DNA of 64,000 nt, from positions 1,240,001 through 1,304,000 of the forward strand of contig NZ_VCNH01000008.1 in NCBI RefSeq assembly GCF_024355225.1. The letters are read 5' to 3'. How positions within the stretch are numbered: the first letter of the stretch is position 1; the number at the start of each line of letters is the position of its first letter. The DNA comes from Roseovarius sp. M141 (GTDB lineage Bacteria; Pseudomonadota; Alphaproteobacteria; Rhodobacterales; Rhodobacteraceae). The notes under the pieces were generated by a model that was not told the origin of the DNA, searched no databases, and was given only the letters and a program-made list of their open reading frames with translations. Both the position numbers and the translations under genes were made by a program. Positions 1 through 7,901 of this stretch are shown in pieces.

Positions 1-369
1 GAGGAATGGGGAATTTTTATAGTCCCAGATCACCATGTAGCCATCGGCACACAGCAGCACGGCGCGGAACGGGTTATGCGTGTTCCACAACTGCATGTTG
101 GTGCTGTCGGTGGCGTATCGGATGTTCAGCGGGTCGAACACCAGCAGCCCCGCATACCCGCGATCATTGATGAATCGCGTCAGCCGCTCCCACCGATACC
201 GCCGCATTTCCTGTAAATCAGGCAGATCCAGCCCCGCCGCGGCCCACTCGCCGTAAGCCAGCCGCGTCGGCCCGATTTCGACCCTGTCCGCATCGTTCGG
301 GGTGTTGTCGCCCAGCGTGGCGCCGCGGGTGGGATCGATCTTGCGGGTGTCGCGGTAATGCGTGTTCAT
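1..369 (-). CDS. dddP: DMSP lyase DddP, N-terminal 123 residues (cut by window edge)
   Basis: Cleaves dimethylsulfoniopropionate to dimethylsulfide and acrylate in the cytoplasm. The first 123 residues are present, starting MNTHYRDTRKID and running through RYATDSTNMQLWNTHNPFRA to WDYKNSPFL. I recognise this from Roseobacter DddP proteins, which have an M24 peptidase/creatinase-like fold. The metal-binding C-terminal half lies outside the window, so activity cannot be judged. The ATG at 367-369 has GGAG seven bases upstream, but that GGAG lies inside a strong hairpin (see 373-414). The gene follows glnA on the same strand; a glnA terminator lies between them, so it probably has its own promoter in 370-489. 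Family membership is near certain; the exact product rests on recall of the family sequence. Confidence 0.92.
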   Translation of the reverse strand, partial: MNTHYRDTRKIDPTRGATLGDNTPNDADRVEIGPTRLAYGEWAAAGLDLPDLQEMRRYRWERLTRFINDRGYAGLLVFDPLNIRYATDSTNMQLWNTHNPFRAVLLCADGYMVIWDYKNSPFL

Positions 370-372
370 TGG

Positions 373-414
373 GCTGCTCCGGCGCTGTGGTTGGGGGCAG
401 CGTGGCGGAGCAGC
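373..414 (-). promoter_or_regulatory. Leader hairpin covering the dddP ribosome binding site
   Basis: On the minus-strand transcript, bases 414-406 (GCUGCUCCG) pair perfectly with 381-373 (CGGAGCAGC). Inside that, CGCUG (402-398) pairs with CAGCG (387-383) around a ten-base loop. The right arm holds GGAG, the only good Shine-Dalgarno sequence for the ATG at 369, and ends three bases before the start codon. The pairing is read directly from the sequence. A role in translational control is inference. Confidence 0.6.
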
Positions 415-421
415 TAAATTC

Positions 422-441
422 TGTCGTTTCCGTTTGCGACA
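422..441. promoter_or_regulatory. Imperfect palindrome upstream of dddP, candidate operator
   Basis: TGTCG (422-426) and CGACA (437-441) form a dyad around a ten-base centre, 53 bp upstream of the dddP start and before its leader hairpin. The size and position suit a transcription factor site. I cannot assign the regulator. Confidence 0.25.
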
Positions 442-489
442 TGCATGACGGTTTTGCACATGAAGAGCAGAGTGAGTGCCCAGCCCACG

Positions 490-517
490 AAAAAGAGCGG
501 ACGTTTCCGCCCGCTCT
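490..517 (-). terminator. Rho-independent terminator of glnA
   Basis: On the minus strand a seven-base stem (AGAGCGG, 511-517 read in reverse, with CCGCTCT at 494-500) and a ten-base loop are followed by a run of T residues. It starts 24 bases after the glnA stop codon and separates glnA from dddP. Confidence 0.75.
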
Positions 518-540
518 CAATTCGCTCCTGGTCGCTGCAA

Positions 541-1947
541 TCAGCAGCTGTAGTACATCTGGAATTCCACCGGATGCGGCGTCTGGTCGTATTTCAGCGC
601 CTCGGCCAGTTTCAACGCGACGTAGCCCTCGATCTGGCTTTTGGTGAAGACGTCACCGGCCAGAAGATAGTCGTGATCGGCCTGCAGTGCTTCGATGGCT
701 TCGCGCAGGCTGCCGCAGACTGTGGGGATGCCCTTCAGCTCTTCGGCGGGCAGATCATACAGGTTCTTGTCCATGGCTTCGCCGGGATCGATCTTGTTCT
801 TGATCCCGTCAAGGCCGGCCATCAGCAGCGCCGAGAAGCACAGATAGGGGTTTGCCGCCGGATCGGGAAAACGCGCCTCGACCCGCTTCGCCTTGGGCGA
901 TTCGGTCCACGGAATACGCACGCAGCCCGACCGGTTGCGCGCCGAATAGGCCAGCAGAACGGGCGCCTCGAAACCGGGGACCAGCCGCTTGTAACTGTTG
1001 GTCGTGGGGTTGGTGAAGCCGTTCAGCGATTTGGCATGCTTCAGGATGCCGCCGATGAACCACAGCGCCTCCTGGCTGAGGTCGGCGTATTTGTCGCCTG
1101 CGAACAACGGCTTGCCGTCCTTCCAGATTGACATGTTGACATGCATGCCACTGCCGTTGTCGCCGAAGATGGGCTTGGGCATGAATGTTGCCGACTTGCC
1201 ATAGGCCTGCGCGACGTTGTGGATCACATATTTGTATTTCATGATCTCGTCGGCCTGCGTCGTCAGCGTGCCAAAGATCAGGCCCAGCTCATGCTGGCAG
1301 CTGCCGACTTCGTGGTGATGCTTGTCCACCTTCATGCCGAGGCGCTTCATCGTCGACAGCATTTCGCTGCGGATGTCATGTGCGTCGTCGGTTGGGTTCA
1401 CCGGGAAATACCCGCCCTTCAGGCCGGGGCGGTGGCCCATGTTGCCCATCTCGTATTCGGTATCCGAATTCCACGAGCCGTCCTGCGCGTCGACCTGGTA
1501 GGACACCTTGTTGATGGTGTTGGAGAACCGCACGTCGTCGAACAAGAAGAACTCGGCCTCCGGCCCCATATAGGCCACGTCGCCAATGCCCGACGATTTC
1601 AGATAGGCCTCGGCCTTTTCGGCGGTGCCGCGCGGGTCGCGGTCGTAGGGTTCGCCCGTGTCCGGCTCGACCACCGAGCAATGCACGCACAGCGTTTTTT
1701 CGGCATAGAACGGATCGATATAGGCGGTATCGGTGTCCATCATCAGCTTCATGTCCGAGGCTTCGATCGACTTCCAGCCGGCGATGGAAGAACCGTCGAA
1801 CATGAAGCCTTCCTCGATGAAATCCTCGTCGACCAGGTCGACCGCGATGGTCACGTGCTGCAAGGTGCCGCGCGGATCGGTAAAGCGGATGTCGACATAT
1901 TCGACGCCCTCATCCTTGATGGTGCTCAGCAGGTCAGATGCGCTCAT
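541..1947 (-). CDS. glnA: Glutamine synthetase, type I
   Basis: Makes glutamine from glutamate, ammonium and ATP in the cytoplasm. At 468 residues it has the normal bacterial GSI-beta length. The N-terminal beta-grasp ([13 protein letters not shown]) and the catalytic segments [27 protein letters not shown] and [13 protein letters not shown] are in the usual order. Tyr397 in [10 protein letters not shown] is the adenylylation site and has the same number as in E. coli, so covalent control by GlnE is expected. The gene lies 29 bases downstream of glnB on the same strand, the classic glnBA operon, and is followed by a terminator. Confidence 0.98.
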   Translation of the reverse strand: MSASDLLSTIKDEGVEYVDIRFTDPRGTLQHVTIAVDLVDEDFIEEGFMFDGSSIAGWKSIEASDMKLMMDTDTAYIDPFYAEKTLCVHCSVVEPDTGEPYDRDPRGTAEKAEAYLKSSGIGDVAYMGPEAEFFLFDDVRFSNTINKVSYQVDAQDGSWNSDTEYEMGNMGHRPGLKGGYFPVNPTDDAHDIRSEMLSTMKRLGMKVDKHHHEVGSCQHELGLIFGTLTTQADEIMKYKYVIHNVAQAYGKSATFMPKPIFGDNGSGMHVNMSIWKDGKPLFAGDKYADLSQEALWFIGGILKHAKSLNGFTNPTTNSYKRLVPGFEAPVLLAYSARNRSGCVRIPWTESPKAKRVEARFPDPAANPYLCFSALLMAGLDGIKNKIDPGEAMDKNLYDLPAEELKGIPTVCGSLREAIEALQADHDYLLAGDVFTKSQIEGYVALKLAEALKYDQTPHPVEFQMYYSC

Positions 1948-1976
1948 GGTGTGAATTTCCCTTGGATTGGTGTCTG

Positions 1977-2438
<462 letters not shown>

Positions 2439-2441
2439 TTA

Positions 2442-2457
2442 AGCGCCAAGCCTGCCA
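2442..2457 (-). promoter_or_regulatory. Weak sigma-54-like element upstream of glnB
   Basis: On the minus strand the sequence reads TGGCAGG-CTTG-GCGCT, with GG and GC ten bases apart as in the -24/-12 consensus. A transcript would start near 2431, giving a leader of about 115 bases. Caution: from general knowledge NtrC of Rhodobacterales works with the housekeeping sigma factor, so this may be chance. Confidence 0.2.
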
Positions 2458-2816
2458 AATGAGCAGAGCAGCGCCCCGAGCCACCGCTGCGCGGTCCTCG
2501 CAAATCCGCAGGACGCCGGGGCGATAAAAGGCATGATAGCTTTTCTTCTTGCCCCAACTATCCCCGCCACTGCAAATTTTGCCGCATCACGCGAAGCGCG
2601 TACGCCCTGACGTTGCAGCCCTTTTTTGCCAGTGGGCGGAATCCGCCAGAGGCAAAAGGACAGAACCGGAAATTTGCTGTATTCGCAGAGTCACTTGCTG
2701 GCGTGCCGCTCTGCGCAAGCGACACACCAACAAGCATTAGATTACTTTTTTCTAAACGTATCTTCGCCGAACCAAACCTTCGGCCCTTCATTGTGAAATG
2801 GCAATCGCAAACAGCC

Positions 2817-2864
2817 TTACTCGTCAGCTAAAATACACCTTTACTCATCGTCCAAAATACATCG
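2817..2864. repeat. Two tandem 24-bp imperfect repeats
   Basis: Units 2817-2840 and 2841-2864 begin TTACTC and share an AAAATACA core; they match at 18 of 24 positions. A third, more diverged copy with an indel (CCCATCGGTAAAATATACTCG) lies at 2904-2924. Function unknown; they sit beside operator-like sites. Confidence 0.6.
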
Positions 2865-2886
2865 CGTATTGGGGCGATAAGACGAT

Positions 2887-2902
2887 TTGGACAATCTACC
2901 TG
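2887..2902 (+). promoter_or_regulatory. Third, degenerate copy of the two-component-system operator
   Basis: TTGGACAATCTACCTG matches the 16-bp site at 6238-6253 and the reverse of 2936-2951 at about 12 of 16 positions. It lies 34 bp from the better copy. Confidence 0.35.
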
Positions 2903-2927
2903 ATCCCATCGGTAAAATATACTCGTA

Positions 2928-2956
2928 GCATTGCCTAGGTAGATTTGCCTATCTCA
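2928..2956. repeat. Left copy of inverted operator repeat flanking the two-component system
   Basis: The core TAGGTAGATTTGCCTA at 2936-2951 is itself a partial palindrome (TAGG...CCTA). Its reverse complement matches 6238-6253 at 15 of 16 positions. Similarity continues on both sides (GCATTGCC before, TATCTCA after), so 2928-2956 is an inverted copy of 6233-6265. TTGCCTA occurs twice here (2931 and 2945). It lies 17 bp past the end of the response regulator gene. Confidence 0.6.
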
Positions 2957-2967
2957 GAAGGTGGACG

Positions 2968-3597
2968 CTAACTTGTAAAGGTTTTGGAAACGACGGCGAG
3001 ATCCACGAGTTCAACAATGGATTTTATTTGCATTTTTTCCAAAATGCGGGCGCGGTGATGATCCACCGTTCGCGGACTTATATCTAGGGCGCGGGCGATC
3101 TCCTTGCTGGTGGTATTGGACGGATTGGAAACGATCATTGCCACGATTTCTGTTTCGCGAGACGTGAGGGTTTCCAACTTGATCCGCGCCTGCCGCGCTT
3201 TCTCACGGCTTTCGCTCGTTGCTGCGGCAGTTTCCAGCGCCAATCTGATATGTTTAACAAGTATTTCAGTTCGAAAAGGTTTCTCAAGGAAATCTATGGC
3301 TCCGGCTTTCATGGCTTGAACTGACTCCGGCACGCCGCCATGGCCTGTGATAAAGATCATTGGTATGGTAAAACCATCGGCGATAAGTTTTTTCTGAAGT
3401 TCTAGCCCGGTCATTTCCGGCATCCCATAGTCCAGGATGATACACCCCGAAATACTGGAATCATGCGCGTCCAGAAAATCCTTGGCAGACGCAAATGCCA
3501 GCACGTCAAACCCACGCTTGGTCAAGGCGCGCGATAGGGACGAGCGAATATCGCCGTCATCATCAATGATATAGACCGTCGGTTCAGTTTCGGGCAT
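2968..3597 (-). CDS. FixJ/TtrR-type response regulator
   Basis: Partner of the upstream sensor kinase and a DNA-binding transcription activator. Residues 5-120 form a receiver domain with acidic residues IIDDD, phospho-acceptor Asp56 in CIILDYGMPEMTG and conserved Lys in FLEKPF. The C-terminal 65 residues form a LuxR-type helix-turn-helix (TSRETEI...TSKEIARALDISPRTVDHH). At 209 residues it is the usual FixJ size. The ATG at 3597 follows AAGGGA; a TTG one codon earlier is less likely. It lies 213 bases after the kinase on the same strand, in an AT-richer region than the core genes around it. DctR and TtrR are family members; the target genes cannot be told from this window. Confidence 0.9.
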   Translation of the reverse strand: MPETEPTVYIIDDDGDIRSSLSRALTKRGFDVLAFASAKDFLDAHDSSISGCIILDYGMPEMTGLELQKKLIADGFTIPMIFITGHGGVPESVQAMKAGAIDFLEKPFRTEILVKHIRLALETAAATSESREKARQARIKLETLTSRETEIVAMIVSNPSNTTSKEIARALDISPRTVDHHRARILEKMQIKSIVELVDLAVVSKTFTS

Positions 3598-3708
3598 CAA
3601 AACAGTTCCCTTTATCTTGAGAGCTCAACGCATCGCGACAGGTGGTATTTGCACCGACTCTCTTACGCGGGTTTTGTAGGAAAGAAACAATTGTGATGTG
3701 CTGGAGGT

Positions 3709-3725
3709 GGGGGCAAGGAGCCCCC
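3709..3725 (-). other. Hairpin between kinase and regulator genes
   Basis: GGGGGC (3709-3714) and GCCCCC (3720-3725) form a strong stem around AAGGA in the 213-bp gap between the kinase stop and the regulator start. No T run follows, so it is not a standard terminator. It could protect or process the shared transcript. A TTGCCTA half-site, like those in the flanking operators, lies nearby at 3738-3744. Confidence 0.35.
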
Positions 3726-3810
3726 GGGTTGGGAAAATTGCCTAGCGGTTGCCCGCGCACGGCCACACAGTCGACGCTTGCCTTGATACTATGAAATGTG
3801 CCGTGCGCCA

Positions 3811-6117
3811 TCATGCTGTCGTCGGGATCGTAAACTGGAAACGAGCGCCGAGATCGTCACTCGCTTCATACCAAATCCGTCCGCCGCCAGCTTCGATGAT
3901 TGAGCGGCATATCGATAGCCCCAGACCCATGCCGGTGTTTTTGGTGGTTTCAAACTGTGCAAAAAGTCCAAGCTGTGGGTCAACTCCAGGTCCGCTATCT
4001 TCGATGCAGACCTTCACGAAATCGCCTTCGACAGACGCGCTCACGTTGATGGTCTTCTTGTTGACTCCGCTGCTTATGATGGCCTCAATCGCGTTGCGAA
4101 GCAGGTTGACAATGACCTGGGCGACCTGGACCCGGATGCCATAGACCTGTGGCAGATCATCGGCCGCGACCGAAATTCGAACATCATGCTCTGTTGCTTC
4201 TGGCAAAACCAGCAGCAGGGTCTGCCCAATCAGCTCGGTCAGATCGAACGGGGCTTTCCATTCTTCGCCTTTTCGCGCAAAACCACGCAGAGCCTTGACG
4301 ATGTCTGCAGCACGGTGGGCCTGTTGATCCAGATCATTCAGGATCCGCACCAGTTCGCCTTTGTGCTCTGATCCACTGGTTGCCGTGAGAATGGCAGCAT
4401 CGGCATTCTGAGTAATCGCTGTAAGAGGTTGATTCAACTCGTGGGCAAGGCCAGCAGCCATCCGGCCCAACAGCTCGCCACGCGCAAGATGCGAGAGATC
4501 CCTATTAAGCTTGTTGATCTGAGCCTCGGTAATTTTGCTTTGCGTGACGTCATCAATCGTCGCCACCGCGTGAAGCGGCTTACCGTCATTGTCGCGGATC
4601 ATGATTGCGTTCACTTTAATCCAGATCGTTTCGCCGTCCTTTCGGATGCAGCGCTTTTCAATACTTGAACCGCCATTCTCCAGATTGTCACTGGTGAAGT
4701 TCGGGAAAACCATCGGATCACCGGGATGTGACAGGTCGGCTTCCGTCATTTGCAAAATCTCATTGATTGAATAGCCTACGATATCAGAAAACTTTGCATT
4801 TGCGCGCGTGAACTGGCCTGTATCCGGCGAGATCTGCACCATCCCGCGAGACGATAGATTAAATGTTTGTCCGTATTCCCGCTCCGATTTCTTTCGTTGC
4901 AGAATCTCGCTTACAAGTGTCTCGTTGGCGCGTTCAAGCTCTTTGTAGGTTTTGGGGCTTGGTGCGGATGGGGCAATCTCACCTTGTGAAATCAGCGCTG
5001 CGCGTACAGCAAATGCCCGAACTGGCTTGGTGATGTAGTTCGCGAGCATCAGCCCCACAACTCCGGTCAATATGGCGACGAGAACTGCAATCCAAATATC
5101 GCGCGTCCTATTTTCAATAATAGTACCGATGAAGTCCATCTTTGGCGCGTATACAGCAATTGTCCACGGTAGTTCAGCGCTCATGATCGGCATGATGGTC
5201 GAGACAAAATCAGCACCTTCGTAGGTGAACTCAGCGTAAGTTTCGGTGTCGACGGGCACAAACTCCATCTTGGAAGGATTCCCGAATGCCTCGCGGGCAA
5301 TAGCGTCATCGACTTCATCGATGCCGGGTAACCGAAAGGTGCCGTCTGGATTTGCCGCTTTCAGTAATTCTGGTTTAGGGTGAGCAATGACGTCGCCATT
5401 TTTGTTCACGATCAGCGCCGTGCCATTTTCGCCGATCTTTAGGGTGGATAGAAAGTCGGAAATAGCACTGATCTCGATGTCGACGCCGATCACGCCCTGC
5501 ACCTGACCACTGGTCCCCACGACTGGCGCGGCGATCGTTATTCCAGGCATTTGAGAGCTAAAGAATATGTAAGGGTCCGTCCAAATCATACCGTTTTGCT
5601 GCTTGGCTTCCTGATACCAAGGGCGTTCTCTCGGGTCGAAAGTATCGTTGGGATCCGTGCGACTATCCACAATCGTGAAGTCGTCCGCCCTCCAGACAAA
5701 CTCCGTTCTGTGACCGTCCGCATTGCGCGTGACGATCTTGGAGCGAAATGGCGCAATTTCCTCGCTGCGCATTACGTATACAAAGTTTCCCTCCCGGTCG
5801 CCAAAATAAAGCCCGGCCAATTGCGGTGCTATCTGTAGCTGCTGAAAAAGAAGCTTCTCAAGAAGCTGCCTGTTCTCGCTGGCAACAATTCTATTTTCAG
5901 CAAGACGCGCCGCCAGTTCTGCAGCTCCTTGCGCAGGATCGAGAAAACCTTGGGAATGCACAATTGTGTTGATGCCCACGTCCCTCAGCAAGCTGCGCGC
6001 ATGGTCAAGCAAGACGCGTTCTGACGATAGATAGGACGACGATACAACGACGATAATTGCGAGGAACTGAAGGCCCGCGAGGCAAAGCGCCAGCACAAGA
6101 CCCAAGGACGTTTTCAT
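3811..6117 (-). CDS. Membrane sensor histidine kinase (Cache-PAS-HisKA-HATPase)
   Basis: Senses an extracytoplasmic ligand and phosphorylates the downstream FixJ-type regulator. In order: a membrane helix at about residues 4-25, a periplasmic dCache-type domain to about 335 (GDREGNFVYVMR, RPWYQEAKQQNGMIWTDPY), a second helix at about 340-360, a PAS domain (QTFNLSSRGMVQISPDTGQF), the phospho-acceptor His559 in GLAHELNQPLT, and the ATP-binding domain ending with GMGLGLSICRSIIEAGGG. The frame opens at a GTG (6159), but the ATG at 6117 directly precedes the hydrophobic helix and is preferred (768 residues). It resembles C4-dicarboxylate sensors of the DctS type. No transporter lies nearby, so the ligand is unknown. 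Confidence 0.92.
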   Translation of the reverse strand: MKTSLGLVLALCLAGLQFLAIIVVVSSSYLSSERVLLDHARSLLRDVGINTIVHSQGFLDPAQGAAELAARLAENRIVASENRQLLEKLLFQQLQIAPQLAGLYFGDREGNFVYVMRSEEIAPFRSKIVTRNADGHRTEFVWRADDFTIVDSRTDPNDTFDPRERPWYQEAKQQNGMIWTDPYIFFSSQMPGITIAAPVVGTSGQVQGVIGVDIEISAISDFLSTLKIGENGTALIVNKNGDVIAHPKPELLKAANPDGTFRLPGIDEVDDAIAREAFGNPSKMEFVPVDTETYAEFTYEGADFVSTIMPIMSAELPWTIAVYAPKMDFIGTIIENRTRDIWIAVLVAILTGVVGLMLANYITKPVRAFAVRAALISQGEIAPSAPSPKTYKELERANETLVSEILQRKKSEREYGQTFNLSSRGMVQISPDTGQFTRANAKFSDIVGYSINEILQMTEADLSHPGDPMVFPNFTSDNLENGGSSIEKRCIRKDGETIWIKVNAIMIRDNDGKPLHAVATIDDVTQSKITEAQINKLNRDLSHLARGELLGRMAAGLAHELNQPLTAITQNADAAILTATSGSEHKGELVRILNDLDQQAHRAADIVKALRGFARKGEEWKAPFDLTELIGQTLLLVLPEATEHDVRISVAADDLPQVYGIRVQVAQVIVNLLRNAIEAIISSGVNKKTINVSASVEGDFVKVCIEDSGPGVDPQLGLFAQFETTKNTGMGLGLSICRSIIEAGGGRIWYEASDDLGARFQFTIPTTA

Positions 6118-6232
6118 ATCGTCATTCCATCCCCAAAGGCTGATTGCAAGATCACCCACGCGATGGCGGCCGTGTTATTGGTCACGGACCCATTTGTGGC
6201 GTCAACTCATGGTATTTAACAGCGTCTTCGGG

Positions 6233-6265
6233 TGATATAGGCAATTCTACCTAACGGGCAATGCC
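6233..6265. repeat. Right copy of inverted operator repeat, upstream of the sensor kinase
   Basis: TAGGCAATTCTACCTA (6238-6253) is a partial palindrome 121 bp upstream of the kinase ATG. It is a near-exact inverted copy of 2936-2951, with similarity extending into the flanks. A possible -35 element (TTGACG, minus strand, 6200-6205) lies between it and the kinase gene. Either an operator for autoregulation by the FixJ-type regulator or one end of an inserted segment; autoregulation is the simpler reading. Confidence 0.55.
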
Positions 6266-6329
6266 AACAGCGAATGGCCATTTTGTTCGAATTGCAGACC
6301 TTGGCGCGCGACGCACCTAATCTCCGCAA

Positions 6330-6567
6330 ACCTGGGAAGGAGGAAGCCGTCGGCATTGGCTGCGCAATGACCTGATGGTGCGCGACCAAAATCCAACCGG
6401 AGGTCCCCAACCGAGTTCGACAAGAAGCCTACAAATGGCGGCACTTGATCGAAGACTACTTCGGCGAACCGAAAGCAGGAGGTAGCAATGTGGTCATGCA
6501 AGACTGACCGGAGCTTCAAAGCCTTCATCATAATTGCGACGGCAAGCCTTCAAATACGGTGAACGCG
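6330..6567 (+). pseudogene. Frameshifted remnant of an IS5-family transposase C-terminus
   Basis: Three reading frames carry successive pieces of a DDE transposase C-terminus: WLRNDLMVRDQNP (near 6354-6390), then IQPEVPNRVRQEAYKWRHLIEDYFGEPK (6391-6474, given here for position), then CKTDRSFKAFIIIATASLQIR before a stop at 6559-6561. YKWRHLIEDYF and TDRSFKAFI match the pattern YK-R--IE--F ... KTD-SF-A--- typical of IS5/IS427-group transposases. No intact frame, no N-terminal part and no terminal repeats are visible, so it is a decayed fragment. Recognition is by pattern, not database match. Confidence 0.55.
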
Positions 6568-6675
6568 CCACAAATCCCGGCATTCGTGTGTGACACATCG
6601 AGGGAGATCTAAAAAACATTGAAAATCAATGTGCTAAGATCTACTTTCCACTCAAGGTTCCCGCCGGAGGCACAG

Positions 6676-7539
6676 ATGCTCTCAGAGCCACGCCAGATCA
6701 CGATGACATCAGATGGCATCACCGCGCTGCGCAAAATGCCCGATGGCCACAAATATGACCACGGTCACCTGTTGGTGTTGTCAGGTGGCGCCGGGCAGAC
6801 CGGCGCGGCGCGGCTCGCGGCGCGCGGGGCGCTGAGGATCGGCGCCGGGCTGGTCACGCTGGGCGTGCCACCTGCTGCACAGATGGAGGTGGCGATGCAC
6901 ATCACCGCCATCATGCTGACGCGGATCGCGGATGCGGAGGCGCTGGAGGCCGCGTTGCAGGACGCACGTATCGGGGCGCTGTGCCTCGGGCCGGGCATGG
7001 GAGTGGACAGCGCAGCGGCGCTGGCGGCATCCGCGCTGGGCGGCGCGCGTCCCACCGTGCTGGATGCAGATGCCCTGACGGCGCTGGGCAGGGATGCGGC
7101 CCTTTTCAAATTCCTGCACCCGGCTTGCGTGTTGACGCCGCACGAGGGCGAATTCGCCCGGCTCTTTCCCGATCTGGTGCGCCGCTGGGGTCCGGCAGAG
7201 GGCGGCCGCCGCGCTGATGCTGTCCGCGCGGCGGCCCGGCGGGCGGGGTGTACCGTGCTGCTCAAGGGCGCGGATACGGTGATTGCCGGGCCGGACGGCA
7301 GCTGCGCCATACATGCGGCGCGCGGCGACGCTGCGACGCCGTGGTTGGCGACGGCCGGGGCCGGGGACGTGCTGGCCGGGTTCATAGCAGGGCTGATGGC
7401 GCGCGGCCTTACGCCGATGGACGCCGCGCAGTTGGCTGTCTGCCTGCACGCAGCATGCGCGCGACATATCGGCCCCGGCCTGATCGCCGAAGATCTGCCC
7501 GAAGCGCTGCCGGCCATCATGGTCGGCTTGGGGGTCTGA
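6676..7539 (+). CDS. nnrD: ADP-dependent (S)-NAD(P)H-hydrate dehydratase, lacking the epimerase domain
   Basis: Repairs hydrated NAD(P)H using ADP. The 287 residues correspond to the C-terminal ribokinase-like domain of bifunctional Nnr proteins: KYDHGHLLVLSGGAGQTGAARLAARGALRIGAG at the front (residues about 24-56), LGPGMGV, LDADAL, LTPHEGEF, LLKGADTVI and TAGAGDVLAGFIAG with its catalytic Asp. The N-terminal NnrE domain (YjeF_N), usually fused in this group, is absent. A TTG 57 bases upstream extends the frame without adding domain sequence. The ATG at 6676 has GGAGG five bases before it. The IS remnant lies just upstream, so the gene may have lost its front half. Catalytic motifs look intact. 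Confidence 0.88.
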   Translation: MLSEPRQITMTSDGITALRKMPDGHKYDHGHLLVLSGGAGQTGAARLAARGALRIGAGLVTLGVPPAAQMEVAMHITAIMLTRIADAEALEAALQDARIGALCLGPGMGVDSAAALAASALGGARPTVLDADALTALGRDAALFKFLHPACVLTPHEGEFARLFPDLVRRWGPAEGGRRADAVRAAARRAGCTVLLKGADTVIAGPDGSCAIHAARGDAATPWLATAGAGDVLAGFIAGLMARGLTPMDAAQLAVCLHAACARHIGPGLIAEDLPEALPAIMVGLGV

Positions 7540-7599
7540 TCGCTGCGAAAGGCATTGGTGGAGGGAGCGCTCAGGCGGCCAGGGCCTGTGCGCGATGCG

Positions 7600-7901
7600 C
7601 CGTTGCCGTGGCCAACTTTGCCGCCCCAGCATGATGACCTTGCGAGACTCGAAACTTAATTCATGCGGCGTCATGGCCTGCGTCGGCATTGGAATCTGCC
7701 GAATGAGGATATGCTGAATCCTGGGCGGTAGCGCAACCGATGGCGATGCATCGACCAGGGTAACGCAATGCCGAAGCCTCCTGAGATGATGCAATCCCCC
7801 GGCCAAAGGTGCACGCCCGACATTTCACCGTCAAGCGTCCGAATGACGCTGGCGGATAGCATTTCAGCGGGCTGCGAAGGGCCATCAGGGTTTGATCGCA
7901 A
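7600..7901 (-). pseudogene. Decayed Hint-domain-like gene fragment
   Basis: The minus-strand frame from 7901 contains SVIRTLDGEMSGVHLWPGDCIISGGFGIAL. This matches the pattern of Roseobacter Hint_2-domain proteins (IRTLDGE--VE-L-PGD-I-T-), which resemble intein/hedgehog autoprocessing domains. The frame is lost after about 77 codons. Further fragments (SQGHHAGAAKLATATAHR) continue in another frame and are broken by stops. There is no convincing start. I read it as a dead remnant; it could also be coincidence in a GC-rich antisense frame. Confidence 0.4.

Noticed and set aside
2558..2791. 77-codon frame between glnB and the regulator gene
   Set aside because: No recognised domain, no good ribosome binding site, and it spans both GC-rich and AT-rich parts of a spacer.
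2817..2864. Tandem repeats as a CRISPR array
   Set aside because: Only two to three units, no spacers, repeats too diverged and no cas genes.
2928..6265. Composite transposon bounded by the inverted repeats
   Set aside because: The sites are palindromic and have extra copies inside and outside the supposed ends, and no target duplication is visible; operators explain them better.
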